In this document: positions 49,587 through 62,800 of the stretch, piece by piece | Numbering within the stretch: position 1 is the first letter of the stretch | Layout: each line of letters opens with the position of its first letter | DNA from: Neospora caninum Liverpool | Lineage: Eukaryota; Apicomplexa; Conoidasida; Eucoccidiorida; Sarcocystidae | NCBI RefSeq assembly: GCF_000208865.1 | Contig: NC_018390.1 | Location: 785,777 to 849,776, forward strand | Length of the DNA: 64,000 bases | Reading direction: 5' to 3' | The notes under the pieces: model-generated | Database searches by the model: none | Seen by the model: only the letters and a program-made list of their open reading frames with translations | Told to the model about the DNA's origin: nothing | Translations under genes and position numbers: made by a program

Positions 49587-50285
49587 ATGGTAGAAGCGGA
49601 AGAAGTGTCAACCGTTTGCGTAAACACGGCAGCCTTTCTATCTAAACCCGAAATGACTTTTTGGAGCACGGGAAAACCCACAAGGGTCTGCAGATTTTAC
49701 GAGGAAGGGAAAAGTGTAGAGTTTTTCAGAAGTGGTATTGCTGCTTGCTGGAAAGAGCGCCACTTTCCGCGTGCCAATCGCGTTCACGCTTCACGCTCGC
49801 ATGCTGTCTACCTTTTTTTCTTCCTCCTGGTCATTCTCCCCCGTCGCCGTCCAGCTCGAGTATCTGGAGCTGTGACGCACCACGACTTTACCCCCACCTT
49901 GGGTTGCTTTGTCGTTGATGTCAGCCGCCGCGGCAGCAAGGATGCTACAAGGGTGGCGTCGGTTTATCTGCCGACGGGAATCGAACCGACAGGGAGGTGG
50001 GAACGTCTCGAGTTTCTTTCGTTAGCCTCAGCACACGAGCGACTTTCATCCGGCCTTACATGCAACCGGGGATGTCGCTACGCCGTCGCAGGATTCATGC
50101 TCAGTAACCCACCGTGCAGGAACAAATATTATTTCTTTTCATTTTGCAACCTAGTATCATTGTCGACAGATCGAAATATTCCTTGGTACCGCCAGCGTCG
50201 TATAGATCAGCACAATTGTTCCAACTTTGATGACAAATTTGCAAAACGAATCGGATCCCGGGCTACGCAGCACAGGGTCACGTGA
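49587..50285 (+). CDS. uncharacterised 232-codon open frame, divergent from SUMO
   Basis: An uninterrupted ATG-to-stop frame, the longest outside the spliced genes. It begins only 45 bp from the SUMO start, on the other strand. The predicted protein has a central hydrophobic segment (VYLFFFLLVILP) followed by Arg-rich residues, and scattered cysteines. No domain recognised, and composition is not clearly coding. It overlaps the presumed SUMO promoter and 5' untranslated region, so it may be a chance frame or part of an antisense transcript. Confidence 0.25.
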   Translation: MVEAEEVSTVCVNTAAFLSKPEMTFWSTGKPTRVCRFYEEGKSVEFFRSGIAACWKERHFPRANRVHASRSHAVYLFFFLLVILPRRRPARVSGAVTHHDFTPTLGCFVVDVSRRGSKDATRVASVYLPTGIEPTGRWERLEFLSLASAHERLSSGLTCNRGCRYAVAGFMLSNPPCRNKYYFFSFCNLVSLSTDRNIPWYRQRRIDQHNCSNFDDKFAKRIGSRATQHRVT

Positions 50286-51822
50286 ACGCGATATTGCACT
50301 GCATGCAACGAATTTTTCGTGTGTCAAACATGTCCGTACGTTGAATTATGTGACTGAATGTTTTCCACAAGTGCATAAATGGTGTAACGCATGACCCACT
50401 CGTGTCTCGCACTCAAAAAAATGGGGCCGTGCAGTCGTGCTAGCGTTGCATTACTTGTTGGACCGTGGTGTCGCTTGAGAGGGAGACAGTGTCTATTTGA
50501 GCTCTCGGCATTTCTATCTGTGTCTCACCACAAAGACAGCCACAGCAGGAGAGGCTGTAGGGTCGCACAGACCCGACAGTAGACTGTAGTAGGATACCTT
50601 TTTCACCGCGGTGGGAGTAGGTGATATTGCCCGTTGTGGTATTGACCGTCCACAAAGCTCTTTGTCGCACGGCTCGACTCTTATGCAATCTGGTGCTTGT
50701 ATCATGGTTGTAGTGCACTCGCAAGATTCCTTTCTTGACATCTGTTTGCGGTACTTTGAAAATAATAACATACGATAACCTCGCAACTTGTCCGCCGGAC
50801 GCTGACTGTGCTACAACATCGCAGAACGGGCGGTGATGACTTCAGCGTTGAACCGGGGGTTGGCAACGTTGCGTGTCTAGCCTAATCGCCAGTTGTAGCC
50901 TGTTTTTTTTTTGCGTAAATCCCCCTTATAATTTATTATCTGTAGCTACACAATTTTACGGAAATTTCGTCAGCAATGCGGTCAGAACTGAGCAGAGAAT
51001 ACCGATGAGTGTTTCAAAAAACAGATCCAGTACTCAACGCGAAAAGCAAGGCATTCGATTTGCGAGGGGGCCTTGCGGGGCTCTGAAAGAGATTAGACTT
51101 CTTGAAGAACCATGCCATTGGCGCACAACTACAGTTTCAGGCAATCTCTGCAAAGCGGGCTTCCGTTACGGGTCACCCGACAAGGCCTTGATAATGCAAA
51201 TATCCTGGGTTGGATCCAACAGCGAACGGTTTTCCCATCTAGAACTCCCCTATAAAGGAAGTATCGACCATCACTCGCAGTGACGACATTTTCTCATCGG
51301 TTGGGCAGCCTGAACAAGAGGTTCGAAACAAGCAGTTCCGACTGTCTCGCAATGCATTCGCACACGCCGTTATCCTTGTCATAGTGACAGGTACAGCAGC
51401 AGTTGCGAAGCCTTATGTGTGAAGAAGGTCAGTCAGGAGTGACCTTTGAAACGGGGATTGATCCGTAGCCTGTGGGGAAACTTTTTCTAATATAAGCCTT
51501 CATTTTCCTCACGTTGCTCCGCTTTCTTCGAGATTCAAATTTGACTTTACACGATGCCATGAATCCCTTTCGAGCGGGGACATTCCTCCTGGCGTGCAGA
51601 GTAGCCTGTGTTCGAAGCCCTAGTCGGGTCATGTGAGCGACACTAGTTGGAACAATCTCTCCCCGCTGCAAGTCGTCGTGGCGGTGAAACCCTTTAGGAT
51701 GAGTTGAACTGTATATAGTGGGGGCACAGTGATTGTAACAGACTGCCCGTGTCGATGGCATGGCTACTATACGATGAAAATGTCTGTAACAAGACTTTAT
51801 GAGTAGTTATAGAAAAGAGCCT

Positions 51823-53049
51823 TTAATGAATCAGATGGAACTGCATGACCAGGAAATCAGATAAACCTCGGGAGTGCATTGGGGTATACTCGCAGTGATA
51901 TTTCTTGCCAAAATGCAGCTGGCACACTGCCGCACACGCTCTTACCATAGTTGTGTATGAGCCGTACTGGAGCTCCAGATTCGGTTCCCCATTATGATGC
52001 AAGTCAGCCCATTTCATACAACAACCGTAGCATCCACTCTCGAGGGACCGCGGTGATGGTTCTGACTGCATGGCGAAAGTGACAGTCCCAGCTGAGATCA
52101 GAGTGTGTTCACCTTTCGGAACATAGTGGTGATAAATGCAAAAGGATACCAAGGTGTTCATTCAGCAGCCTGGCGCTTTGACCCACTGCAGGGTGCAACG
52201 GCGCAGATGAAAACGTAGCTCACCGGAGAGAGCAAATCCGTGTAAGACCGCCGATGAGTCACTCATGAGACGAAAATCGTCTTAATCCTATGCCCACAGC
52301 ACGGCTCAAACTGGAATATAGGTACGGCTTCTTACTTCTATAGACTGTAAGACGCAGCCGCCGTAATTCATCATATGATTCAAGCAAAAGTAGATTTTCT
52401 TCGTGCCCTGTGGACACCGGAAAATGCAAATAGGGAATATGCAGATGATGAGAGACATGGGTTCTAGTGATTGGGTACGCCGCACACCGTGCCCGCATGT
52501 GCCGATTGTTCTACAGACACATACCATGAGATGCTGAGGCAGCGCCTTAGACTTCCTAGCAGGTTGTGACTTCTTGAGGGGCCCTGATGAGGTGATGATC
52601 AAGCGATGAAACTCTTTTCAGTGCGGATACTTGAAAATACGTTCAAAGTGACCGTGTGTGGGGCTTAACTTCGACAGGTTGCTGGTGGCGCTAGCTGTGG
52701 ACATGACGGACCTAGAAACTGTGGTAGTTGCTTAGCAGAGCAGGCAGGGACCAGCAAAGTCATTGAAAACAGTGTGGTTGTTAATGAGAGTATGCTGAGT
52801 TTGCAGGTTGTCTCGAGCCCCCCGAAAGTGCCTGGTTTTTCGTCTGCGACAGAAGAAAAGGTACTAACCTAGCGTAGTGTGCGTGATCTGCAGAGCTACC
52901 CAGTCAGATATTCGATGCGGTGTCTGAATAAAAAGTGCCAGGTTTTGGGATTTACATGGTTGATGCAAACAAGCTGCATGAAATGAGGATTCTTGCCCGT
53001 TCACAACAGTGACAAAATTCAAAACTGCTTGCTCTGGGGGAGAGCCCAC
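51823..53049 (-). CDS. partial gene for a cysteine-containing protein of unknown function
   Basis: Exons on the minus strand chain in phase: 53049-52869, 52583-52525, 52407-52336, 52065-51946 and 51840-51823 (stop TAA). Donors are GTTAGT, GTATGT, GTAAGA and GTAAGA; phases are 1, 0, 0, 0. Together they give 149 residues with an open N-terminal side; I did not find the first exon. Cysteines cluster near the C-terminus (GCYGCCMKW) and in YFCLNHMMNYGGC. The last intron (105 nt) is a multiple of three and has no stop, so reading through it adds 35 residues including three more cysteines. No family recognised. The chain of agreeing phases is the main support. Confidence 0.45.
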
Positions 53050-54424
53050 CTATAGCAAGAGACGGCTGCTACCGTTGACCCCAAATCCCGGTGAATCACT
53101 TGTACAATACTTGCCCTAAACGCTTTTCCGACGGGCTCTGCAGTCCAGAGCGTCGACTTTCCAAGTTGCATCACTGACTACAACAACGTTAAAACTTACT
53201 ACCGCATAAGGCTGTCCTACACACGTGGATCCTCACACCAGTAGCTACTCTTGTCACAGCGGCGCTGTCATATAACGCAGGTGAAGGCGGGGTGAATTCA
53301 TCTCTGGTAGGCGTAAATCCATTTGGCCTTCCTGTTTGTGGCTGGGTGTGCCTGGCGAACTCTTAGGGGGAACACGAGTGAAGAGAATGGCCTATAACAC
53401 ATAGCACCACGCTCCTTTTTCACGACAGTGGCGTATTGTTAGCTCCCACGAAAATGTGGCATATCTATGTGCATCTTTCTCCATCGAATTTTTCTCCTTT
53501 CGCTTCCAGGTGAAAGGATGCGCAGGGTTTCTACGCTTCGCCACATGAACCCATGCACACTCGGGGCCTTCTGCCGAGACACCGCGCCACCGGCAGTCGA
53601 GCTACCGACGCTGTTCGCGGCCTCGGACCTGCATGCGAACTCTACCTGTCTCAGCCGAGAAAAGTACTGTAGGCAGGATCGGATGAAAGATGCTCTTTGT
53701 CTTGTGTCTTCAAGCGCGCTACTGTGCTAGCCTCGTGGTCTGTTTTCTCGTGTGCGGCCGGCGGATAGTGCCCGGAGCAATGACGGGAGATTGGCCACTC
53801 CGTCCATGGCTAATCGCATGCTACTTTCCAATATCTCGGGACAACTCCTTCCTGTAGTCAAACATATTATTTAGGCGCTTGGATATAACGCTTTCTCCAG
53901 TTAGGAGCAATCGTCCATCCCTGAGCTCAGTCCCTGAAGTCACTGTCTCGTTCCACGCCGAAGGTTGAGGCCGCAGCCCCTCCATTATTTCCAGAGGAAG
54001 TTCCCCTGAACGAAACAAGTGACAGGACAAGAATTTTGTTCATCCTGGAATTCATTATCATGTCCGAAGCAGAAAACGTGATTCGGAGAACTTCAACGCG
54101 GAACGGGTTCTGCAGCGTACATTGCCGAAACTCGCTTGACGGACGCTGCCACGACGGTGGGCCAACTTCTTCTGTTGCTGGATGCTTAATCCGAAAAGCG
54201 GAGTGGAATTAACTTTTCAGGCAAGGTCGTCATGGTGCTACGTCTTCACTGTTCACCTTGATTCCAGAGATCGCCCCTGGGTGTGAAGCGCCAACCTGTC
54301 GGCACCAAAGACAGGCCAAATCCACCCTCCGTATAGGATTGTCATTTCCGTATCACATTCATTGTTTTTTACTTCTGCACGACACTGCAGGTATCACTCG
54401 ACATCGACCTTTCTCGGCACCAAG

Positions 54425-56754
54425 ATGAACGCCACTGCACAACCAGAGGGGAGCTCACAGGCTATGAATGGACGCTCGGATACCACAGATGCTGTGGAAG
54501 ATGGGAAAGCGACAAAAAAGGTATGAGTTGTACCGCTGACGACAGAATGCTGCCTGGCTGCTTCATCCTGCCTGAAGACAAGAGAGATATCCTGCACAAG
54601 GGGATCTCGCTGGCTACGAGGAGAGCTCCCCCTTGCGTGCTATCTTTAATGGCCATCGTAGACAAACGACGTCCACGTGTTTCTCTTAGCGCTGCCCCGT
54701 CGGCCGTCCATGTTCCGCCGGGTATCGTTTGCACAGTTTAGCATACCTTTCCGCGTTGGGTTTTATCCTTACACAGACACCGGCTACCTCAGAAGACAGA
54801 GTGCTGCTGGATAGCTCTGCTGCAGCTAGAGAGGTAGTGTCGGTGCGACTTCTGTGCACCAGTCATGAGAACTCGTACGTGTCACTTGTGTATACGTTCA
54901 TCTGGAGGCTAACATAGTAGAAAACGGGTGCATGAAGTTTTCTGTTTCTGACCCGATTTGTGCAGTCCTACTCAAATAATGCATGGCTACAGAGCCGGCC
55001 GGCTAGACAAGTTCGCATGCTGTGCGAGTATCTAGAGGTTCGGGATCGGCTAAGACAGCACCGCATCCTGGCAACCTTCCTCGTTATCGGCACAGCGCGG
55101 GCTCTTACCCACGACCAGTGGAACAAACGAATGAATGCAGCAATGACCCTCCTCAGGCGTTTGGAGAACGACAGAAAGGAATCCGACGGTGCGCCCGTGA
55201 GCGATCCTGAGGAGGTTCTTGCCGTGGAACAGGAGATTTCACATCTCCGTCGTCTCGAATGGCTTTGTTCGTTTTCCGAGAAGGTCACTAGGCTAACACG
55301 CAGACTGGCGGAGTGGGTGCTAACGGACGAAGCAAGGGCTGTAAGTTGTCGGATCACAAGCTTGCTGGGGTACACGATTACTCGGCGTAGGAAATAATCT
55401 CTGTCGGAACCCTGAAATGTAATTCTGTACGATTGAAAATAGCGGGGTGCCCGCACGGAGGTCTCCTGAGGCCGCAAGTGAGGCACAACCTAGTGTGCTC
55501 ATCGGAAATGTTAATCGCCAGCACGAAACTGTTCACGCCGACGAACGCAGTTCCCCACACGTCGACGCAAGCAGACACGCGCACACACCGCCATCATTGA
55601 CCCTTGTTCTATTCAGCTTGCTCCAGACTGTATCTTCAGGTGTGCAGCAGAACAACACTTGGAAGACGAGTGACGACAACTATACGGGGAGGGATAAATT
55701 CGGAAGCCAAAAGGCAAGGCAGGGCGATTGTGGACACTGGCCGGCGTACCGCGGCAAGAACTGCTTTCCCTTTAACGATTTCCGTTACCAGCGCTTCTTT
55801 CCTGCCATTTGCAGGCCGGCAAAAAGATCCTTGACGAGTTTCCGACACCATTAGACAATGCTGAAGAGTGGGGCCCCGAATCAGGCTCCCAGAGTCAGCA
55901 ACTTGTCTACTGCCCCGTAGCCATTTGCACGGGGGGGGGTCCAGGGTTGATGGAGGCAGCGAACAAGGGTGCGTCTGAGGTCCCGGGCGCTCGGACTATT
56001 GGCATGGGAATAAGTCTTCCATTTGAAAATGGATTGAATCAATACGTAACGAAGGAACTGGGCTTTGAATTTCAGTATCTCTTTGCGCGCAAGTTCTGGA
56101 TGGTCAACACTGCTCTCGGGGTCATCGCTGCGCCAGGAGGATTTGGAACGCTAGACGAACTCATGGAGGTGATCGCACTGAAACAGACGAACAAACTGAA
56201 ACGAGATATCCCTATTGTGTTACTCGGAAAAACATACTGGACGGTAAGAGAATAAAGCAGCCACGGGCGAAATCGCGATGCGCCTCTGCAACTTCCACTG
56301 TCTCTGTCTCCACGAAACGCATGGCTCATTTCGTTGTTTGCCGAGGCGCTGCACGTACGACGGAAGGCACTCTTTTTTGTGACTGGATAGCACATTACTC
56401 ATGGCCGTTCGCCTGTACACCGTGGTCAGAAGTCGAGTGACAGTCACCAGTATTCTTGCGGTAAAATGCAGATCAGCTTGTATCTAATCATACTCTTTTT
56501 GTCTCTTTGGATATAAACAGCTCCATGCGCACCGGGCGTTGTGTGGGCATTCTGTACTGTTCCTGCAGAGTATCATCAACTTCGACAAAATGGTGGAGTT
56601 TGGAACAATCAATAAGAAGGATTGTGACCAACTATTTCTCACAGACGACGAAGATGTGGCCTTCGAGTACATTAGAAGCTTCCTCCTGGGAGACAAGGCG
56701 ACAAGCGGAGAAGGCTACACCCAGAAGTCTCTGGCGAGAAGACACCGAGAGTAA
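54425..56754 (+). CDS. LOG-family protein (lysine decarboxylase-like, Rossmann fold)
   Basis: Five exons: 54425-54520, 54777-54833, 54966-55340, 55815-56243 and 56569-56754 (stop TAA), all phase 0; 380 residues. Family signatures are clear: FLVIGTAR (residues 89-96), GGGPGLMEAANKG (216-228), LPFENGLNQYV, the RK pair at 268-269 and PGGFGTLDELME (283-294). In bacteria and plants this fold (PGGxGTxxE) hydrolyses nucleotide 5'-monophosphates, in plants releasing cytokinins; the old name 'lysine decarboxylase' is not a proven activity. About 100 residues rich in charged helix sit between the first two motifs, longer than in compact LOG proteins. The first 51 residues are low-complexity and lack a signal peptide. 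For the last exon two acceptors keep frame; I chose the one at 56569 because it joins YWT to SIINFDKMVEFGTI, as the family expects. The first exon has A at -3 of its ATG. Confidence 0.88.
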
Positions 56755-59700
56755 ATGAAAAACAAGTAGATGAAACAAGCAATAATATTAAAGTCATGCC
56801 TCCCGACTATAGCACTTAATATAGTATCGTAGAGGGAAGTGCTACCTTAGTTGTGAAGTGCCTTTTCGGCTAGACACCTGCGTGGTGTGTTCGCTGGACC
56901 ACCAACTGGTCCTGTTGCCACGCTGTGGGCAATTTCGTCACACTGTTTATGCCGCTTGAACCATACTTGCATTTCGTCCTAGTGCCAAGTATCTTGTCAG
57001 TCTGAAGGGGAAAACCACGTGTCCTCCACTAGGGGTATGCCACACAATAGTTACCCTGAAAACCAGAAGAACCCAAAGCTTTACTGCAGTATGAAGCAGA
57101 AAGTTTCAGCATCCAAGAGCTTTGGGTTACTAGGCATGTGATACTGACCTCATCTTTTGATATTTGTTCGTCGATAGCCGCTCGATTTGAAAGTGAGCTT
57201 CAGTGACCGTGTAACGCCAATTTCGATATATGCGTCGCGCTACAGCTCCACTGAAAAAGTGTAAAATCCGGTTTTTACCGCGTTCCCCGCCATCCAACAA
57301 CACGAATTCGACCCACCTAGCGAATAGACCCCGTTTGCAGTCAAGAGATCAAAGGGAGCGTGTTGTTACTTTACTATACGCGAACAGCGGTTGGATCTAG
57401 TGAACAGACAAACCACGAGAATCTGAGGGGCGACCGCTAGAAAAGCACGCGAGCTGGTGCTCCGCATCCCGTTTTTCTAATACGCAGTTGGATCAGAACC
57501 GGTCTCAGCACCACTGATGGGTGTAAAACTCAAGTGCACGTTGACGCACGACGGCTGTGGCTCTTGGGGCCTCTGAAGCAGGATGCCTGATTTGCGCAGC
57601 GCAGAGGCACATTCCCCTCATGGAAGGCGAATAGCTTCTTGACTGTGTTCGCTTGTCTCAGTGTGCACACGGATCCGACATAGGCATGGCACCTACCTCC
57701 CTGTCAGCTTGGAAGTAGTGAACACCGGCAATACCAGACCGTCATATCAGCCTTCTAATGGATTTCAACTCCCGCGGCGTATCATGTGTCACTTGCTTGA
57801 TAAAACGCAGAAGCGTCATGCCACACCACTTTCTTAGGTTTTTTGACTCGCGTTTGCAAACGCCAACAGTGACAGAGATATTCACGGGATCTTGCATTCG
57901 GTCCCGGATCTTGCTGAGTTGTTCTGAACCAGCAGCCACTGCAGCCTTCCACTTGGACCTCCGCGTTTTCCCCCGATGGCGCCATGTCTACGACTCTATC
58001 CATCCTTGACAGTGCAACGGGCGCATGTACACAGGTGCCGCCGTCGTCCCAGACCGTTTTGCTCCGTGTTGATTGCGGGTCCACAAGCATGAACGGTAGT
58101 GACAATTTTACTGAATCTCACTGAGGGCCAGGGCGCGTGTACACCTGCACATTATCGAACAGCAAGAACGAGTGAGTGTTCCGACCTTTCTGAAGAAAAA
58201 CCGTTTCTGAGTTTTCACGCCAAGATGTTAACCCCCCACCAACGGATCTAAATCGTGACGTCTTTGTCATGTATATAAATCTAGTAATGTTTGTCAAGTT
58301 CCCTGTATATACTTAGCCCACTCCGTGTCTAGGATCTGACCAAAAGAGTTCACTTATGGTACTAGGAACTAGGAGATCGCGTTAGTTCTTGGGAACACGA
58401 CTTCCGAACCCCCAACATAGATTAATACAAAGAGGTTACCGTATCCTCCCTACAAACCCGGCAAAAAAGCAGCTTATTGTCAATGAAACATGCTAATTTT
58501 AGGTTTTTCATGGAATCTATGTGGAGGAAGGAGCTTGACAGTCCTACCGTGCAGCCCTAGTCGCTAGAACCAGAGAGACACGGCCAGTGCCAAAGGGTAG
58601 GGATACGCACGACGGAAACTCCTACTGGTTCTGGTGACATTAAAAAAAAGGGCACAGGCGGCGAAAGAGATCAGGTCAAGAGGGTCCCGATCTCTGTTTT
58701 CAAAGGACAGCTTGTACTGGGGCCGATCGTTCAGCCAAGGGAAGTGCAGCCTTACGGTGTGGCTGGTACTTGTCATTGGAAAAAAAGCTGCAATCCTTCA
58801 AGTCTTTCCGGCATTACATCGGTTCGTTCAATGAGGAAGACGGCCAAGCCACGTAGCACGAACGCCTCCGAGGATGCACGGGAGTTGCTCCCCGCCTGGG
58901 ATGCAGCATGCAAACAGACAACGCTGCAAGCGTGAAGACACCGGCTAGCCCTTTGGAGATAATCGCCCCCCCTCACAGTAGACATCGGTGATGGAGAGCT
59001 ACACTGCAGCGCTGGGAGCGCGCCGTCGAATATCCGCGCTCTGAATTACGGCGCAAACTGTGACCTCGATGCTTTTAATGTAACCCGTTTCCCGCTCCCT
59101 ATTCGTTTGTATCAAGCCTGACCGGACGCGTGTTCTCGCGAAAAACGTGGCATCCTGCACTCAACCTACTGCGCTGGAGACACCGCTGGCGGACAGTGTT
59201 TGATCAAGCACAAAAGTTTCGTTCTAAGCGCGAATCGCAGCCAAGACGAGCGCTGACTGCGACGCTCCGTTGCCGTCCTGCGTCTGCCCCCTCGAATTCC
59301 AGTCCTACGTCTGGCGTTTCGTGTCTAACATTTCTGATGGTGCCGTATCTCTGAGAAACAATAGTGCTTGACTCCATTTCGGTCCTGGGAGGCCACCAGG
59401 GTTGTTGATAAATGCGCTCTCCCGGGCAACCTCAACTGTCGCCACTCCGTTCCCGAGCCAGCTGACGAATTCCGCGGTTGGATTGCCTTTTCTGCTTGAT
59501 TCTGTGCCGCTGGCCTGCATGCTAAATCCGCTACAAGATGAAAATTCACGGTCTGCAGTACCTCTCAACAGCTTAAGGGTGAAACGACACTATGGCGGCC
59601 TTACCTCAGCCGCCTCGTTGTCGCGGTTCTGCCTGGCCGCAAACTGGTCCGGCCTCCTCAAACCGACTTCGACAAGCCTCATTCAATGAAATTGATACTA

Positions 59701-59855
59701 CAGCTTCTTGCGGAAGGAACTGCCACCGGCGCCCGTATACATCGGAGTCGCCAGCGGCAACACACAGGAGGACATGCACCCGGGTGTATAGGGACTGCTT
59801 GGGCCTCGACGCTTCAAGCTTTTTGCGTCCCGTTCAGGGTGCCTGTCGGTCGAAC
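56755..59855. other. intergenic stretch, no supported gene
   Basis: Frames on both strands are short, mutually overlapping and without domains (for example 57758-58009 plus and 58105-57782 minus). I could not chain them by splice phase. It should contain the 3' end of the LOG gene and the promoter of the next gene. Confidence 0.45.
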
Positions 59856-62800
59856 ATGCTTCCGCGTAGACTTGGAAAATTTCTAGACACGTACTGCTTT
59901 CCTCTCTTCGTCTGCCTCGTCTTGCTTCTAGCCTCCCTTCCAACATGCCTCTGTATGCCAATTCCTCCAACGGGATTCCACACACGTGAGTTTTACGTTG
60001 GTCCTCACGCCATGGAGGTCGCCTTAAACTACACTGTCTGGGGGTTTGATCTTTTTCCCCTGTGGCAATCCCAGTAGTTCCTGACACGTATGACGGATCC
60101 CTTGCTTCCACTGTTCTCGCCTTTGCGAGGGAGAGTGGAACTTGTACCTAATTATTCCTTTGAAAAGTTTTTTTGCATCGTGGGCTCTTTTTGTCGCGCC
60201 GATAGAGGGATGCAATATGGACCCGCCTCGGCCCCGTACTTGTATTCCCATGCGCTTGCGCGTATACCACCGAAAACCCACACACGCTGCGACGGTCGTC
60301 CCGGCAAGTCAAGCTGTGCGTGACTGCTTGAATACACCGCTGTAGATCTTTCTCTTGTGTGTTTCCGCGCCTTGCATAATATGCACGTAGTCTGTTCGTG
60401 TGGAGATCGCACTACCGACTCAGTAGGGTGTTGCCGTGCTTGACGGGAGACGTTGTTCATGTGCCGGATTAGCGATAGCAGCAGAATCAAAAAAATGATG
60501 CTGTCCCCTTTTACACGCCACCAGCTCCGGGTACACACGACCTTCCCGTCATGGCACTTGCGCCCCTGGTCAGTGATTGGAGTGTAACTGGGAGGCTTTT
60601 GAACGGAGCCGGCCGACCCGTCGAGGCGGGTCCCACGTGGCGCACGTACTGTGTTACCTAGCGTGATAATGGGGCAGGTTAGTAGCGTAACGCGCAATGC
60701 CAATGCTGCAAAGCACATCTCTCATCTTTGTTGAGCGTTATGCTTCGGCTACCCCTGTCAACTGCTATTGTTGTACTTCTGATTATGTCAGAACCAGTGG
60801 ACACACGCAACAGTCCTTTCCTACATGGAGCACGGTGAGGACACACATCATCCGTTTTTTCCCCCACCTACTTTCGCCTCCTTTCCCCACTTTCTGTTTT
60901 CTTTCCAGGTTTCGCTTCTCCATTGTCGTTCGGGGACCTCTTCACTTCTCCGGAGCCTGGCTTCGATATCCTCCTCAGTACCCGATGGAACGGCCAGTTC
61001 TCGGCTCTGGTGCAAGCAGAGCTCGTGGGGTTCAAGTACGGCCTTACGGCTCCGCGCCCGTTACGCGTAAGTGCAGCGTTAATACTGGTAGGGCGAGTGG
61101 TTGAATTTATGAGCGAAGACGAGGCGAGAGCCCTGATATGGATATTTCCGTTGTCGGCCCTGGCGACTTGCCAGTTCACAGGTCACATGTGTCGTTTGTT
61201 TAGAAAGTGGAATGTGTCCCACGAAGCAGAAATCAAGAGTTAGTCTATCTCATCGGAGTTCATTTGTCGACGGTTCAGTGACTCGGCTGTTTCGAGTCAG
61301 CCTCCGGTAATGGTGCTCTTCTAATGTTCTGGCGTGTGGAACTGCGGCGTTCAGAATTCTAGGGCGATGTTTGCAGGTATGCTACAACCAAAAGCACATC
61401 ATGCTTACTTGACTTCTCTGGTCGAGAGAGGCTCCGGGCCATGAAGGGAGTTCGCCCATTACGTTGTAGTCATGCTCAGGTTTGAATGTCAAATAGAGAT
61501 GGTGTTATCACCACCCGTTTAAAATCAGTGGAAGTTGTTAGCGTTCCTCACCGGCCCCATACTGTGAGATTGCTAATGACTTCTCTGGAGTTCGTTCAGT
61601 GGAGAATTGTTGCGAGTAGCAGGCAGCCCCCATGGCCACGAGTTGCCGGCACGAGTGAGCGAAGGCGCTTCTACGCGAACCGGCTCCCTGAGGTGCACTG
61701 ATGTCTCGTTTGTCCTGACATCTCTTGCAGGCATTGTCGTCGAACGGTTTCCCAAGCAGGCTTGTCAAACCCTGGTAGAGGACCTGGCAGAAGCCTCAAT
61801 GCTGCAACGTCCAGCTACGGAGTCCTTTGGCGCAATTCGAGGAACAAAAACCGTCATGGCGTTGCGGCGACTTTTTGAGAAGGTTGTCCACACTCGTAAA
61901 GCGGTGCCGCTTTTAGAGCAACCCCGCATCAATGATCTTCGCGTACTGCTGGCGAAAGAGTTGAGATATCTGGTGAAACATGGCAACCTGGCGTGGTCAG
62001 ACAGACTGACAAGCTATTATAAAGCGGAGGAGCTGGCCCGAAGGAAGCTGGCCGGGAAATTCATGGAGAATATGCAGACTGTGAAGGAAGATTACGAACT
62101 TCGAGTCCTTGTGAGGGCTGCGGAAACGTCGGACGTGGGCATCCAGAAGATATTTCTAGTCGATGTGCTAAGCGAGTTTCCTACTGTTCTTCTCGAGGAA
62201 GATTTTTTCTCTTCGAAGCTCCAGGATTTCTTTTCCAGCATCCTGCAGTATCCACGTTCTCGGGTTACGATGGACAGGGAGGCTATGGACGCCCTATTTC
62301 AGACTCACATGCAAACGAAGTCGGCGAGCAGCGAGTCGCTAACGAACGACCTCTTCAAGCACGTCAATGACCCAGACCAGTACTTTCACTCCTGGGCAAA
62401 ATCATTGTTTGTCGATGTTCTTGCGCTGGTGTGGAACTACTATTACGAACATAGCCAGGGGATGCTTCAAATTCTTTATGACAAGAAAGAGGCATTCGAT
62501 TTCCTACTCGAAGAGATCACACGCCTGCCCGAGATGACTGCGGCGACAGAAGTAGGCCCTGAGGGCAATCGCCAAAGTCGCGTCGAACTGGCCGGGGGTC
62601 TACTCGCCCGGAAAGCTTTTTCACTGGATGCTTTTGGTTTCGGCACCATTCTTCATCTGGCAAGTTGGCAGGCGACAAACAACTACGGCCACTTGGCCGT
62701 CGTTCAAGGGACCTGCCGCTTCGCCTACATCGCAGTAGCGCGGTCTGAGGTGAAGAAGGCGGCATCCGTGGACAATTCGGCGGTCATCAGTACCCGATTT

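Noticed and set aside
49960..50045. GGTTCGATTCCCG-like tRNA T-loop on the minus strand
   Set aside because: The T stem has a mismatch, and no anticodon arm, D arm or acceptor stem can be formed around it.
52259..52498. FEPCCGHRIKT segment as the next exon of the cysteine-containing gene
   Set aside because: It would need an intron of about 25 nt, too short to splice; joining to the exon at 52065 instead keeps phase with a normal intron.
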